From NCBI RefSeq assembly GCF_000949425.1, contig NZ_CP010976.1, positions 1,984,001-2,048,000 on the forward strand: a stretch of DNA of 64,000 nucleotides, given 5' to 3'. The notes beneath the pieces are model-generated. The model saw nothing but the letters and a program-made list of their open reading frames with translations, had not been told where the DNA came from and made no database searches. Numbering within the stretch: the first letter of the stretch is position 1; each line of letters opens with the position of its first letter. A program made the position numbers and the translations under genes. Origin of the DNA: Paenibacillus sp. IHBB 10380. Lineage in GTDB: Bacteria; Bacillota; Bacilli; Paenibacillales; Paenibacillaceae. Positions 38,766 through 47,581 of this stretch are shown here, piece after piece.

Positions 38766-39272
38766 TTATTTCACTTTGTAATAGTACGGTCCACACATTG
38801 ATTCGTGGGTATGTACATAAGTCCAAGTGAAGTCTCTGTCAAATATATATATGTCTTGCTCAGAATCAAAATCCTCAGCGACTACATTATTTGCGTTTTT
38901 GTATAACATTACATAGGGGGAGTCTTGATACATCACATATATTTCACTTTTAGTTACTTCATTAAATTCTTTTCTTGCTGTTTCTTTTATTGAACAGACT
39001 TGTTTTTCATAACTGAAAATATGCCACCTGTATTGATTATAATAAATAGACTCTTTTACTTCTTCGCTAATATTCCATGCGAATGTACGATCCCATAAAT
39101 CAATAATGTCTTGCGATTCTTCAAATAATTCTGAAATGATAACACCTTTTTCAGTTAAATTTTTCTTAAATAGATATTTCTTTTGAATTCTTTTAACATA
39201 CCAATAAACTTCATTCAACTCTTCTTCAGGCAAATTCTCTAAGATTCGATTAATTTCATCTTCTTTAATCAT
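38766..39272 (-). CDS. DUF4275-family protein
   Basis: 168 residues. The conserved part begins near residue 55: DLWDRTFAWNISEEVKESIY, YNQYRWHIFSYEKQVC, ARKEFNEV, then the C-terminal IYIFDRDFTWTYVHTHES followed by GPYYYK. This matches DUF4275, a small family often seen in accessory loci with immunity genes; its function is unknown. The N-terminal 50 residues are helical and extra. SD GGAGGTTTAT precedes the ATG. It is bracketed by repeat B copies 2 and 3. Confidence 0.75.
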   Translation of the reverse strand: MIKEDEINRILENLPEEELNEVYWYVKRIQKKYLFKKNLTEKGVIISELFEESQDIIDLWDRTFAWNISEEVKESIYYNQYRWHIFSYEKQVCSIKETARKEFNEVTKSEIYVMYQDSPYVMLYKNANNVVAEDFDSEQDIYIFDRDFTWTYVHTHESMCGPYYYKVK

Positions 39273-39339
39273 ATAAACCTCCGTTGACTTAGTGTTTCTT
39301 ATGTGTCTTTTGCTTTTTATCGAAATTGCAGCAATTTCT

Positions 39340-39498
39340 CATAACGTTGCGCATTCCTGACGTCCAATCGGCTTAAGGCACGGAGTGCCGGGTCGTCAGA
39401 CTTAGCCAATTGGATGTGTCGCCTGTTTCCACTTCTCCAAAAATCCTCTTGGCGACCAAGGAGCCTTAGCGACGCAGCAGGAATGTTCTGTCAGATGA
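39340..39498 (+). repeat. Dispersed repeat B, copy 3
   Basis: ATAACGTTGCGCATTCCTGA, stems CAATCGGCTTAAG / CTTAGCCAATTG and GTCGCC / GGCGAC, ending GGAATGTTCTGTCAGATGA. Closest to copy 1. Confidence 0.75.
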
Positions 39499-39534
39499 CG
39501 CCAGTACCTTCTTCGAATCGCCTTCAAAGTGATC

Positions 39535-39728
39535 TTAAATTTGTTGTTTAGACTTTAGATAATCTTGAATTTGTTCCTTATGGTATTGGTCATGAGATAT
39601 AAAAAATTCTGTTAAATAAGACTTTATAGTGAATCCCCGATCTCCCGAATAAACAACCAAAAATTTATTATCTTCCAACTCACTTACCTTAGAAACTCAT
39701 TCAAATCAGAAATTAATTGTTGTTTCAT
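39535..39728 (-). pseudogene. Small unknown gene with a one-base frameshift
   Basis: Starts MKQQLISDLNEFL behind GAGGGAAGAAC, then stops. In the neighbouring frame the coding sense continues as VSELEDNKFLVVYSGDRGFT, IKSYLTEFFISHDQYHKEQI, QDYLKSKQQI with stop. One missing base near 39687 explains the break. The family is not recognised. Bounded by repeat B copy 3. Confidence 0.5.
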
Positions 39729-39994
39729 GTTCTTCCCTCTGGAGAATTAGTCAGGGATATTATATCACAATAATAGGAATATATGTTCCATTCCATATAC
39801 TTGTTCTTCTACAATTACTTGCACTGGTTTCATCTAACGTATTATCTGCGAAGGGTGTCGCAGATCCCCCTTACCATATCTATATTCACGACAGACTTTA
39901 TTACATTTTGGAAAACTATTCCCTTCTAATCATCATAAACATTTCTATTTACCTTACCATATAATCCATACTATGGATGTTTCTATTAAAGTAA

Positions 39995-40070
39995 AATGCC
40001 CGTTAGTTGAAAAAGGACTGCCGATGATGCTGGCAGCCTGTTGACATTGCGCTATAGTGTCCCATTAGTT
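39995..40070 (+). repeat. Dispersed hairpin repeat A, copy 6
   Basis: AATGCCCGTTAGTTGAAAAA, hairpin GGACTGCCga...GCTGGCAGCC, and GCTATAGTGTCCCATTAGTT. Its last bases contain the stop codon of the XRE gene (40065-40067). Nearly the same internal sequence as copy 2. Confidence 0.8.
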
Positions 40071-40313
40071 CAATACGGTCGATTGTTCATTTGATCCTTG
40101 AGTGTCTTCGTCAATTTTGTATTCTAAAATATCTCCAGGCTGACATTCTAAAGTCTTACAAATCGCCTCTAAAGTTGATAATCGAATCGCTTTTGCCTTT
40201 CCATTTTTCAATATAGAAATATTAGCCATCGTTATTCCAACCCTCTCAGAAAGTTCTGTAACACTCATTTTCCTTTTAGCCAACATCACATCAATATTGA
40301 TTATAATGGCCAT
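40065..40313 (-). CDS. XRE-family (YozG-like) transcriptional regulator
   Basis: 82 residues from the ATG behind GAGGTGAATAAC at 40313. Helix-turn-helix: MLAKRKMSVTELSERVGITM, ANISILKNGKAKAIRLSTLE, AICKTLECQPGDILEY. This is the compact Cro/CI-type found next to DUF2975 membrane proteins, with which it forms a two-gene unit (2-bp spacing from the DUF2975 stop region). The last codons and the stop lie in repeat A. Confidence 0.88.
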   Translation of the reverse strand: MAIIINIDVMLAKRKMSVTELSERVGITMANISILKNGKAKAIRLSTLEAICKTLECQPGDILEYKIDEDTQGSNEQSTVLN

Positions 40314-40323
40314 GTTATTCACC

Positions 40324-40806
40324 TCAGACTATTAAGTCATTTTCTGATTTTATATCGATAGCTTCTTGTAAAAGCCTTTGAAGAACAGCAGCAAAGACTG
40401 CAATCACCATTGAAGCAAAAATAACGACCAAACCAATTAATATCATACCTGGGGCGTCGTCTTTCTCCGCCATGAGATAAAAAAGTGGCATCCCTACCAC
40501 ATACAAGATACTGATTGTGATTGCACAATATTTTATATTCTTTAAAGCTTTTACAGATAGTTCCGAGAAAGCTTTATTCTTGTCAATATAGCTTACAAGT
40601 TTAAAAGCTTGATACAGAGCAAAATAAAAAGGTATCGCTGTTGCATACAGATCGATTAACACGAGATATTTCATATAAGCCATATCTGGATACAATTCTG
40701 TAGCAAAATTCGCTATCTCAGGCACCACAAAGATGCACAAAGCAAGAATCGGAATACCAATAAGAATAATAGCTATTTTTAAAAAGTTTGTTGACACCCG
40801 TTTCAT
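40324..40806 (-). CDS. DUF2975-family membrane protein
   Basis: 160 residues from the ATG at 40806 behind GAGGTGCTTTGT. Four hydrophobic segments (IAIILIGIPILALCIFVVPE; YLVLIDLYATAIPFYFALYQ; YCAITISILYVVGMPLFYLM; LIGLVVIFASMVIAVFAAVL). Always paired with a YozG-like XRE regulator in Firmicutes, as here. The function is unknown; possibly a sensor or target of the regulator. Confidence 0.88.
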   Translation of the reverse strand: MKRVSTNFLKIAIILIGIPILALCIFVVPEIANFATELYPDMAYMKYLVLIDLYATAIPFYFALYQAFKLVSYIDKNKAFSELSVKALKNIKYCAITISILYVVGMPLFYLMAEKDDAPGMILIGLVVIFASMVIAVFAAVLQRLLQEAIDIKSENDLIV

Positions 40807-40985
40807 ACAAAGCACCTCACTTAGTTAATGTTAATTTGAATTTAACACAAAATTTATCGTTTTACAATATATTTAGATTGTTAAAAGGTATATTATTATT
40901 GTTTTGTTTATTCCCTTTAATTTTTATACAGAGATAAAAGTATTTCTCATTGCAAAGAAACTAAAACTATTCAATTTATGACTAG

Positions 40986-41070
40986 TTCAACTATCCTGCC
41001 CGTTAGTTGAACAAAGGGCTACCTCTCGGCAGCCCTGTCATTATTGAACTATAGTGTCCCGTTAACTTAA
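40986..41070 (+). repeat. Dispersed hairpin repeat A, copy 7
   Basis: TTCAACTATCCTGCCCGTTA at the left, hairpin AGGGCTaCCtctcGGCAGCCCT, then TTGAACTATAGTGTCCCGTT and AACTTAA. The best copy for defining the consensus. Confidence 0.9.
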
Positions 41071-41208
41071 CAAAAAACGTAATTTGATATTGGAGTATCA
41101 TAATTAGTGGAATTTATTCCAAATGCATTACGATCTCAAGACCCGTTGGATCACCGAAGGGTCTAATATCTCCTCTAAAGACTAAACTAAGTCCTGAAAA
41201 TTTTTTAA

Positions 41209-41484
41209 TCAATCCCAATCCTTAGAATAGGACCGGATTAAATGAATCATGCTCTCCATGGCTGGAGAAACCCATTTATCTTTATGATAAGTAACAAATG
41301 TAGAAATCGTGCATTGATCATCTTTAATAATTTCCCCGTTAAATAACCTATTATCTAATTCCCTTTTTACATTGAAATAAGGAAGCATAGAAATACCAAG
41401 TCCATTCATAACACATTCCTTAATAGGTTCTACACTGCTAAAATCTACACTTCCCTCAACTTCAATAATTTTTGTAAAGTACAT
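41209..41484 (-). pseudogene. LysR-family regulator, C-terminal fragment
   Basis: 91 residues containing EPIKECVMNGLGISMLPYFN and FVTYHKDKWVSPAMESMIHL, the end of the LysR substrate-binding domain. The helix-turn-helix and most of the effector domain are absent. Downstream (41130-41205) a short open piece, LVFRGDIRPFGDPTGLEIVM, belongs to another decayed gene that I cannot name. Confidence 0.65.
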
Positions 41485-41758
41485 GAGGACATTTCAATTC
41501 TCTCCAATTTATTATTTTAAAAGTATGCTTTTCAAGCCTGTTTCTTCTCCTTGGAAAAAACACAATTGAATTGTAATCGTAATCAAAGTTGGGCTTTGGC
41601 CTAATCGTCCCCCGGCATCAATATTTCAATACTTACTCCACATTTTTTTCAAATTTAACACTACTCACAGATTTTAACGTCGGTTTCATTTTGGAACAGC
41701 AAAAAAGCTTCTTATATGTGTCTAATTTACTCACCTTAAAATACCTAATAAATAGAAA

Positions 41759-42649
41759 TTATTCTCCCAAAATATTTATTTCCGTCTCCAAATAAATATT
41801 AAATTTATCGTGTACTCTTTTTTTTATTAATTTTATTAATTCTAAATAATCCTCGGCGGTAGCATTATTTGCATTAATGATAAAACCCGCATGCTTAGTA
41901 GAGATTTCAGCTCCCCCAATTCGAGTTCCTTGTAAGTTACATTCTTGAATGAGTTTTCCTACATAATGTCCCTCTGGACGTTTAAATACACTTCCGCAAG
42001 AGGGATACTCGAGAGGTTGTTTAGCTTCTCTTTTAAAAGTTAATTCCTTCATTTTACTGGAAATTACATCCTTGTTCCCTTTTTCGAGTTTAAACTCGAC
42101 CTCAAGTATTATATATTTATCCCTTCTGAAGATACTATTTCTATAACCAAGTTTCATTTCTTCTCGGGTTATATTCATAATTTCTCCATTTTTAGTCATA
42201 AGACTCGCACTTTCGACAACATCGGCAATCTGACCGCCATAAGCACCCGCATTCATATATAAGGCGCCTCCTGTACTACCTGGTATTCCACATGCAAACT
42301 CTAGACCAGTTAAGGTGTTATCCAAAGCGATCCTTGAGACATCTATAATATTGGCGCCGCTTTGCGCAATAATCTTGTCCTCGCTGACTTTAATTTGATG
42401 GAAATGGCTCAGAGAAATAGTTATTCCTCTTATTCCACTATCTTTAATGATTATATTTGATCCTTTTCCAATAACAGTCAGAGGTATTTGATGTATTTTT
42501 CCAATTTCCACGATTTTTATAATTTCTTCTTTCGCTGTTGGATGGATAAGCATGTCTGCTTTACCACCTATTCTTACATAAGTATAGTCTTTTAATGGCT
42601 CATTTAATTTTAACTTTTCCAAAGGTATTTGATTATCAAAAATATTCAT
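41759..42649 (-). CDS. murB: UDP-N-acetylenolpyruvoylglucosamine reductase (MurB)
   Basis: 296 residues; reduces enolpyruvyl-UDP-GlcNAc to UDP-MurNAc with NADPH in peptidoglycan synthesis. FAD-binding parts: YTYVRIGGKADMLIHP, VIGKGSNIIIKDSGI, EFACGIPGSTGGALYMNAGA. Type II features: YRNSIFRRDKYIILEVEF, the catalytic serine in YPSCGSVFKRPEG, and ETEINILGE at the end with the catalytic Glu. SD AAGGAG. It lies outside a mur operon, next to two HesB-like genes, so it is probably an extra copy serving a special pathway. Confidence 0.92.
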   Translation of the reverse strand: MNIFDNQIPLEKLKLNEPLKDYTYVRIGGKADMLIHPTAKEEIIKIVEIGKIHQIPLTVIGKGSNIIIKDSGIRGITISLSHFHQIKVSEDKIIAQSGANIIDVSRIALDNTLTGLEFACGIPGSTGGALYMNAGAYGGQIADVVESASLMTKNGEIMNITREEMKLGYRNSIFRRDKYIILEVEFKLEKGNKDVISSKMKELTFKREAKQPLEYPSCGSVFKRPEGHYVGKLIQECNLQGTRIGGAEISTKHAGFIINANNATAEDYLELIKLIKKRVHDKFNIYLETEINILGE

Positions 42650-42818
42650 GAAATTCTCTCCTTGAAGTACTCACGTGTAGAATTTAAATGAAAAGCTTCT
42701 TCTGGAGTGGTTCTATATGGTCTCTAAAAGTTTTGTGTGTTGCGAATTTATAGTGCCCAACGTTTGAAAAAGCCATGATTGCACTATCGGCGAATAGAAA
42801 AGCTCCTTCTTTATATTT

Positions 42819-43103
42819 TCAATATGAGATTTTATTTGAAAATATACCGTCTTCATTACAATCAATTTGAAGAAGTTCGTCCTGCAAAATCCAAGCATCA
42901 GTTTTTTCTATAAAGAAATTAAATCCTCCAATAGATTTAACTAAAGTTGGATCGATCGGTGTAGCACTTACATTTATACCAATAGAGAATGCTTCTGAAC
43001 CTCCACCTACATATTTTGCATAAATTCTTACATATTGGCCCTCTTTTAAATCCCAGTCATTTTTAAAAGAATAGATAGCTTTTTCAGACACCACAAATAA
43101 CAT
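42819..43103 (-). CDS. HesB/YneR-like protein
   Basis: 94 residues. The fold of iron-sulphur biosynthesis (HesB/IscA) proteins is suggested by LKEGQYVRIYAKYVGGGSEA and FSIGINVSATPID, similar to YneR of bacilli, but the cysteines needed for Fe-S binding are lacking (the only Cys is in IDCNEDG). It follows the HesB gene by 27 bp and precedes murB by 170 bp on the same strand, so the three probably form a unit. Function unknown. Confidence 0.7.
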   Translation of the reverse strand: MLFVVSEKAIYSFKNDWDLKEGQYVRIYAKYVGGGSEAFSIGINVSATPIDPTLVKSIGGFNFFIEKTDAWILQDELLQIDCNEDGIFSNKISY

Positions 43104-43129
43104 AATTAATCTACTCCCCTTTCCAAATT

Positions 43130-43483
43130 TTAATCACATTTTTTAACTTCACCACGATAATTTGCCATTCTGAAACTAGCTCCACATCCACATGAAGCTC
43201 TTACATTAGGGTTATCCAAGGTGAAACCGCCTAACATACCGCTTTCTTCATAGTCAATTTGAAGACCTTCAATATATTTAATACTATTAGTGTGAACCAA
43301 TATACTAAATTCACCTTTATTTAATAAGATATCACCTTCTGTTTTCTTCTCATCCACTATAAGAGTATAGGATAAACCACTGCATCCCCCCTCTTCAACG
43401 CCTACTCTAAGGAAAGAACGGGCATTAGCACTTGATAAGATTTCGACGATTTTTTCTGATGCTGCTTCACTGACCTGTATCAT
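43130..43483 (-). CDS. HesB/IscA-type iron-sulphur assembly accessory protein
   Basis: 117 residues from the ATG at 43483 behind AAGGAGGAATTAC. The three conserved cysteines are present: EEGGCSGLSYTLIVDE and ASCGCGASF (C-x-C near the end). Typical residues DYEESGMLGGFTLDNPN lie between. A-type carriers pass Fe-S clusters to target proteins. Clustered with a YneR-like gene and murB. Confidence 0.9.
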   Translation of the reverse strand: MIQVSEAASEKIVEILSSANARSFLRVGVEEGGCSGLSYTLIVDEKKTEGDILLNKGEFSILVHTNSIKYIEGLQIDYEESGMLGGFTLDNPNVRASCGCGASFRMANYRGEVKKCD

Positions 43484-43581
43484 CGTAGTAATTCCTCCTT
43501 GGAACGTCATTTTTGGTTAGCCAATAAACGGTTTAAAGTTGATTAAAAATATTTTGTCATCAGGGATTCATCAGTTACCGT

Positions 43582-44129
43582 ATCTCTATCGATTTCCTAA
43601 TTCTTGTATTACGTCCACGACCCTGGTCTGCCGAGTCCCAACGTCCTTGCAAATATGCAATGACGCACCAACTCAGTGTAGCGCTCGCTACAATTAATCC
43701 GACCTGAGAAGGAGTAATACCTTTCACATCTATTAAAGCCAATACCAAGAAATTTTGTGTGCTGGTATAGGCAGAGAAGCGGCACCTAAAGCCTGCATGG
43801 CCCGTGACCCTATCTGGTATACATATCGCCTGCTGTTGCGGCAGCGATCAGCCGACGATAAACAAAAGAAGTGCGAAAGTGAACGGTTGTCAATCAATGA
43901 TTCGACCGACGACCAAGGTGCCGATAATCTGCACAAGCAGATAAGTACTGAATATCCAACCAAATAGGTCAAGGCCGTTCAAGTCGCCAGCAATGGAAGG
44001 GGCAATTGTCGTTACCGATAGGCCTTCGAATCCAACTGCCATCACCGACAGTATAATTCCTATGGACAGTGCAAAATAACGTGGGCTGAAAATGCTTTGA
44101 GGATAGACGACATGAAATGTGACCTCCAA
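43582..44129 (-). pseudogene. MFS drug-exporter remnant
   Basis: Starts with helix 1 and 2 of a 14-helix DHA2-type exporter (SVMAVGFEGLSVTTIAPSIA; DLFGWIFSTYLLVQIIGTLV; VGRIID). A frameshift then breaks it; the sense continues in part as MQALGAASLPIP, and a later helix piece GITPSQVGLIVASATLSWCV lies after a large deletion. Divergent from a regulator that is also damaged, as in intact exporter/regulator pairs. Confidence 0.7.
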
Positions 44130-44280
44130 TAAATTTTTTTATGTATACACCATATCTGGATACTTAGTAAACATAAATGTTTATAAAGTTAAAGCTACAG
44201 TTCGACTTTGACTTTGTCAACATTTTTATTTAAAATGTAGACAGTGATGTAGATTTAGTTGCTTAGTAAGGAGGTTCACC

Positions 44281-44862
44281 ATGAGCCGAAATCTAACGAA
44301 TAAGGAAAGTACCCGGAGAGCGATCATTGATCTGCTAAAGCAGCAGGGGGAATGGATGTTGTGGCACTATCCTCCAAATTTTCGCTATCAGGAATGGCTA
44401 TTCGTCAACATTTAAATGCTCTGAAAGAAGAAGGGTTGGTTAGACCCACGGGTCGACCAACAAAGCTATGGAGATTAAATCCCGAGGCTGATCAGTTTTC
44501 CAAGCGGATATTCTGAGTTATCAGTCAGTCTGATCAATTCGATGAGAGAGGCTTTCGGAAACGAGAGGCTAGACAAGCTGCTGGCTGTCCGGAATAAGAA
44601 TATGCAAGAGCAATATCTACAGCACCTTGGTGACGCATCTGGCGTTAGAGAGAAGCTGGGGAAACTAGCCGATATTCTAACAAACGAAGGCTATATGGCC
44701 GAGGTCAAGGATCAAGGCGATGGCAGTCTCTTGTTTATTGAGAAGCATTGTCCGATCTGTGAAGCTGCTGTTGCATGTACCGGGTTATGTAAGAATGAGT
44801 TACATTTATTTAAAACCATTCTTGGAAATAATGTTCATATCGGGGTCCCGACAATATTTTAA
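44281..44862 (+). pseudogene. Winged-helix (SufR/DeoR-like) regulator, frameshifted and truncated
   Basis: Starts MSRNLTNKESTRRAIIDLLK, continues after a frameshift near 44353 as GMAIRQHLNALKEEGLVRPT (recognition helix and wing) and, after another shift near 44515, as the long piece SMREAFGNERLDKLLAVRNK through HCPICEAAVACTGLCKNELH. The latter carries cysteines like those of SufR-type Fe-S sensors. The usual end after VPTIF is missing. Divergent from the MFS exporter remnant. Confidence 0.7.
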
Positions 44863-45154
44863 CGAAATTATACGCTAAGCCCTGAATTTCTGCTTTTATT
44901 GACGTTATTACTTAGTCAATTATATTGATTGTATCTTTCATGGTTATTTTCGGGACTGGAATTCCCATTATTTGAGATGGTCAATTCTTAGATACTATTA
45001 AACACCGAAATGATAATACACGGTCAGTAATATGATTATTGATAGTTGTCTGTTATCGACAGATGCTACTTATGAAAAGCTTAGATTAGCAACTTATCGT
45101 TAATTCAAATATATGTTTCAAAGCTACTTTAGTATCGTAAAGGATTGATTTAAA
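44863..45154. other. Intergenic stretch
   Basis: No gene; presumably holds the promoter for the YdcF-like gene. Confidence 0.3.
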
Positions 45155-45751
45155 GTGTCAAAAAAAAATGTGTACAGGTTAGTCTTCACCATAATAGTTA
45201 TCTTCCTTATTTTAATTGTCTATTCAGCGTTTAGTATTTGGTCATTCAGTGACAAAGTTCAATTAGTTAAGACTGATGTGGCTGTGGTACTTGGTGCTGC
45301 GGCTTGGGATGATGAACCGTCACCTGTTTTACGAGAAAGGGTAAATCATTCTATTTGGCTTTATGAGAATGGTTATGTAGATAAAATAATATTTACTGGT
45401 GGTAAGGGGAAGGGTGATAAGTTTGCAGAGTCAGAGGTTGCAAGGGAGTATGCTATTAACAACAATGTCAATTCGGAAGATATTTTGATTGAAACCAAAT
45501 CAAAAGTCACAGAGGAGAACCTCAGATACGCATATGACATTGCAACTGAGAAAAATTTTGAAACTTTTACTATCATAAGTGACCCATTGCATATGAAAAG
45601 AGCCATTTTAATGGCAAAAAATACTGGAATGGAAGCATATTCATCACCTACCCAAAGTTCCGTATATAAGACATTGAACAGTAAAATTCCATTCTTCTTT
45701 CGAGAGTTGTTTTTCTATATCGGTTATATTGTCAGTCTCCCATTTAGGTAA
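45155..45751 (+). CDS. YdcF/SanA-type (DUF218) membrane protein
   Basis: 198 residues starting at GTG behind AAAGGA. One N-terminal membrane helix (LVFTIIVIFLILIVYSAFSI), then the DUF218 domain: VAVVLGAAAWDDEPSPVLRE, IIFTGGKGKGDKFAESEVAR and ILIETKSKVTEENLRYAYDI. Members are linked to envelope and vancomycin-related functions (SanA), but the reaction is unknown. It is on the plus strand, alone. Confidence 0.85.
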   Translation: MSKKNVYRLVFTIIVIFLILIVYSAFSIWSFSDKVQLVKTDVAVVLGAAAWDDEPSPVLRERVNHSIWLYENGYVDKIIFTGGKGKGDKFAESEVAREYAINNNVNSEDILIETKSKVTEENLRYAYDIATEKNFETFTIISDPLHMKRAILMAKNTGMEAYSSPTQSSVYKTLNSKIPFFFRELFFYIGYIVSLPFR

Positions 45752-45857
45752 TTACATTTAAGAAAAGGACCTTAGCTTCTAGTTCTTTTCTTTTGATTTA
45801 ATATCAACATTATTATTTAACAGAGCCAATTTAAAAAACCACCCCTTCAGGAATGGT

Positions 45858-46058
45858 TTATTTTCTACGTTTCTTCATCTCAGTTCTGAACGCTGTTCTT
45901 CGAGCTCTAGCGGTTTCACTTCTATATTCATTATTTGTTGCTACTTTGTTGTGACCCAATTGCTCAGCTACATACATTCTCATTAATTTATCAAATTGAA
46001 ACTTCAATTCGATTACCTGCTCACCATTAACACGAACAACCTTCTGATAATATTTCAT
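45858..46058 (-). pseudogene. Unknown gene fragment
   Basis: 66 residues, rich in Arg/Lys (MKYYQKVVRVNGEQVIELKF, ARARRTAFRTEMKKRRK). The frame continues upstream without a clear start (KVERKSRKTKDGEMKYYQ), so it is the C-terminal end of a longer broken gene. Frames at 46084-46300 (GEIGYSGVHDLRKPYMEKLE) hint at a mobile-element protein. No family is assigned. Confidence 0.35.
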
Positions 46059-46300
46059 TTCCCCATCTTTTGTCTTACGTGATTTACGCTCTACCTTCGG
46101 AACATAGGGTTCAAACGTTCATGGCTTGATACTTGCTCCATGATTTTATTGGCTAAATCCAATTTTGTTGTTTCGCCTTTTTCAAATTGATTTGAATAAA
46201 TCCTTCTCCAGTTTTTCCATGTATGGTTTTCTCAGGTCATGTACACCACTATAACCAATTTCCCCTAATCTACAGCACTCTTTAACCATCTCTCTCACAT

Positions 46301-46374
46301 CATCCGTTAGTTGAACAAGGGCTACTTCTCGGCAGCCCTCTCATTATTGAACTATAGTGTCCCGTTAGCTTAAT
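46301..46374 (+). repeat. Dispersed hairpin repeat A, copy 8
   Basis: CATCCGTTAGTTGAACAAGG, hairpin GGGCTaCttctcGGCAGCCC, TTGAACTATAGTGTCCCGTT and AGCTTAA. Very similar to copy 7 although the first bases are lost. Confidence 0.8.
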
Positions 46375-46451
46375 CATCACACCAAATTCTTTGAATAATT
46401 GGCTTGGTACCATTAAATCTACACCTGTATTTTATGTAAATTATTTTGTAT

Positions 46452-46976
46452 CTATTTCCACTCTTCATCTAGAATAGCGTAAAAATATTCGTCCCACCAT
46501 TCTGTACCCTTTTTAAAATTGGCAGGCATACACTTCTTAAAATGAGCTTCTCTTCTCATACCAATCTTCTCCATAATACGATAAGAAGGAATATTCTGTG
46601 GCTGACAAGTAGCGATTATTCGATGGATGTTCTCTTTTTCAAAAGCGTACTTAACAATTGCCCGTGCAGCTTCCGTCGCAAACCCTTTATTGTAGTAATT
46701 CGGATGTAACACCCAACCAACCTCATAAGTATTCTCGCCATACCATTGATGAAAAACCATATGACCAATAAGAACATTTCCATCATTTAATATTACAGCG
46801 AATTTTTCAGCATTTTCATTCATGTTATTATTCACAAAATCTTTCGCATCTTGTTCTGTAAATATCCCGTCGGGTAAATATTTCATAACATTACTGTCAG
46901 ATGTATATTCAAGAACAGCTCGCCAGTCCGTTGATTGAAACATACGTATTGATAATCTTTCTGTTCTTAAGAGCAT
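46452..46976 (-). CDS. GNAT acetyltransferase, RimJ/RimL type
   Basis: 174 residues. TERLSIRMFQSTDWRAVLEY at the start, YEVGWVLHPNYYNKGFATEA as the acetyl-CoA loop (Y-N-K-G-F-A-T-E), and IHRIIATCQPQNIPSYRIME plus KIGMRREAHF at the end are characteristic of the ribosomal-protein/aminoacyl acetyltransferase group. SD GGGGGG. Single cassette-like gene flanked by repeat A (46301-46374) and a partial copy (47184-47202). Confidence 0.88.
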   Translation of the reverse strand: MLLRTERLSIRMFQSTDWRAVLEYTSDSNVMKYLPDGIFTEQDAKDFVNNNMNENAEKFAVILNDGNVLIGHMVFHQWYGENTYEVGWVLHPNYYNKGFATEAARAIVKYAFEKENIHRIIATCQPQNIPSYRIMEKIGMRREAHFKKCMPANFKKGTEWWDEYFYAILDEEWK

Positions 46977-47484
46977 TCATGTTCCCCCCCTGTTAATGAT
47001 TATGAAAACAGTCAAAAGATCTAAGTTAACCTCCCATTAGCACATCTCCTCGGACATCGATAGTTAATTCAGCTAGAAACATCCATCTGTATCATTTTAC
47101 AATATTATCATGTTTATGGATGGTACAAAACAATTATAGGAATTTTACCCAATCTGCCATCTTAAATATGCTTCATCACGGATAACTGCCCGTTAGCTTA
47201 ATCATCATCGGCCACCGGAACATATTCTTGGCCTATTTCGGTTAGCGGTACAGATTCTTGTCATCCGACAGATGCCGTGTTGTCGGGTACAATTGATTCG
47301 AACCTACTTGAAAAAAAACGCTAATAAGCGGTATTTAATGAGATATTATTGTTGTCACCCGAAATTTGTAAACGTCCCGGGCTTGACTTCGTGGCTAACG
47401 GTACAAGTTCATGTCCTCTTACACCTCCCCTTTCCTTCTATTAATATATTCTTATAAACCAACAATCTCCGTTTCAGAATAGCA
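46977..47484. other. Gene-free stretch with partial repeats
   Basis: Contains a lone left end of repeat A (AACTGCCCGTTAGCTTAATC, about 47185-47204) and one end of the 75-bp TIR element (GATTCTTGTCAT, 47253-47264). No gene is supported. Confidence 0.45.
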
Positions 47485-47524
47485 AAAAAACTCATCTGCA
47501 ATTCATTATTGCAAATGAGTTTTC
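47485..47524 (-). terminator. Terminator of the UvrA-like gene
   Basis: Arms AAAACTCATcTGCAA and TTGCAaATGAGTTTT; on the minus strand the T-run follows the stem. It lies about 60 bp after the stop. Confidence 0.75.
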
Positions 47525-47581
47525 CTCACGGACTGACATCTAGCTTTGTATTAAAATATAGCTTGTTTCAATCATTCTAAT

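Noticed and set aside
25118..47204. Repeat A as a true integron attC array
   Set aside because: The ends (CCCGTTAGyT) do not satisfy the GTTRRRY / RYYYAAC core pair of attC sites and no IntI-type integrase is in the window; described only as cassette-like.
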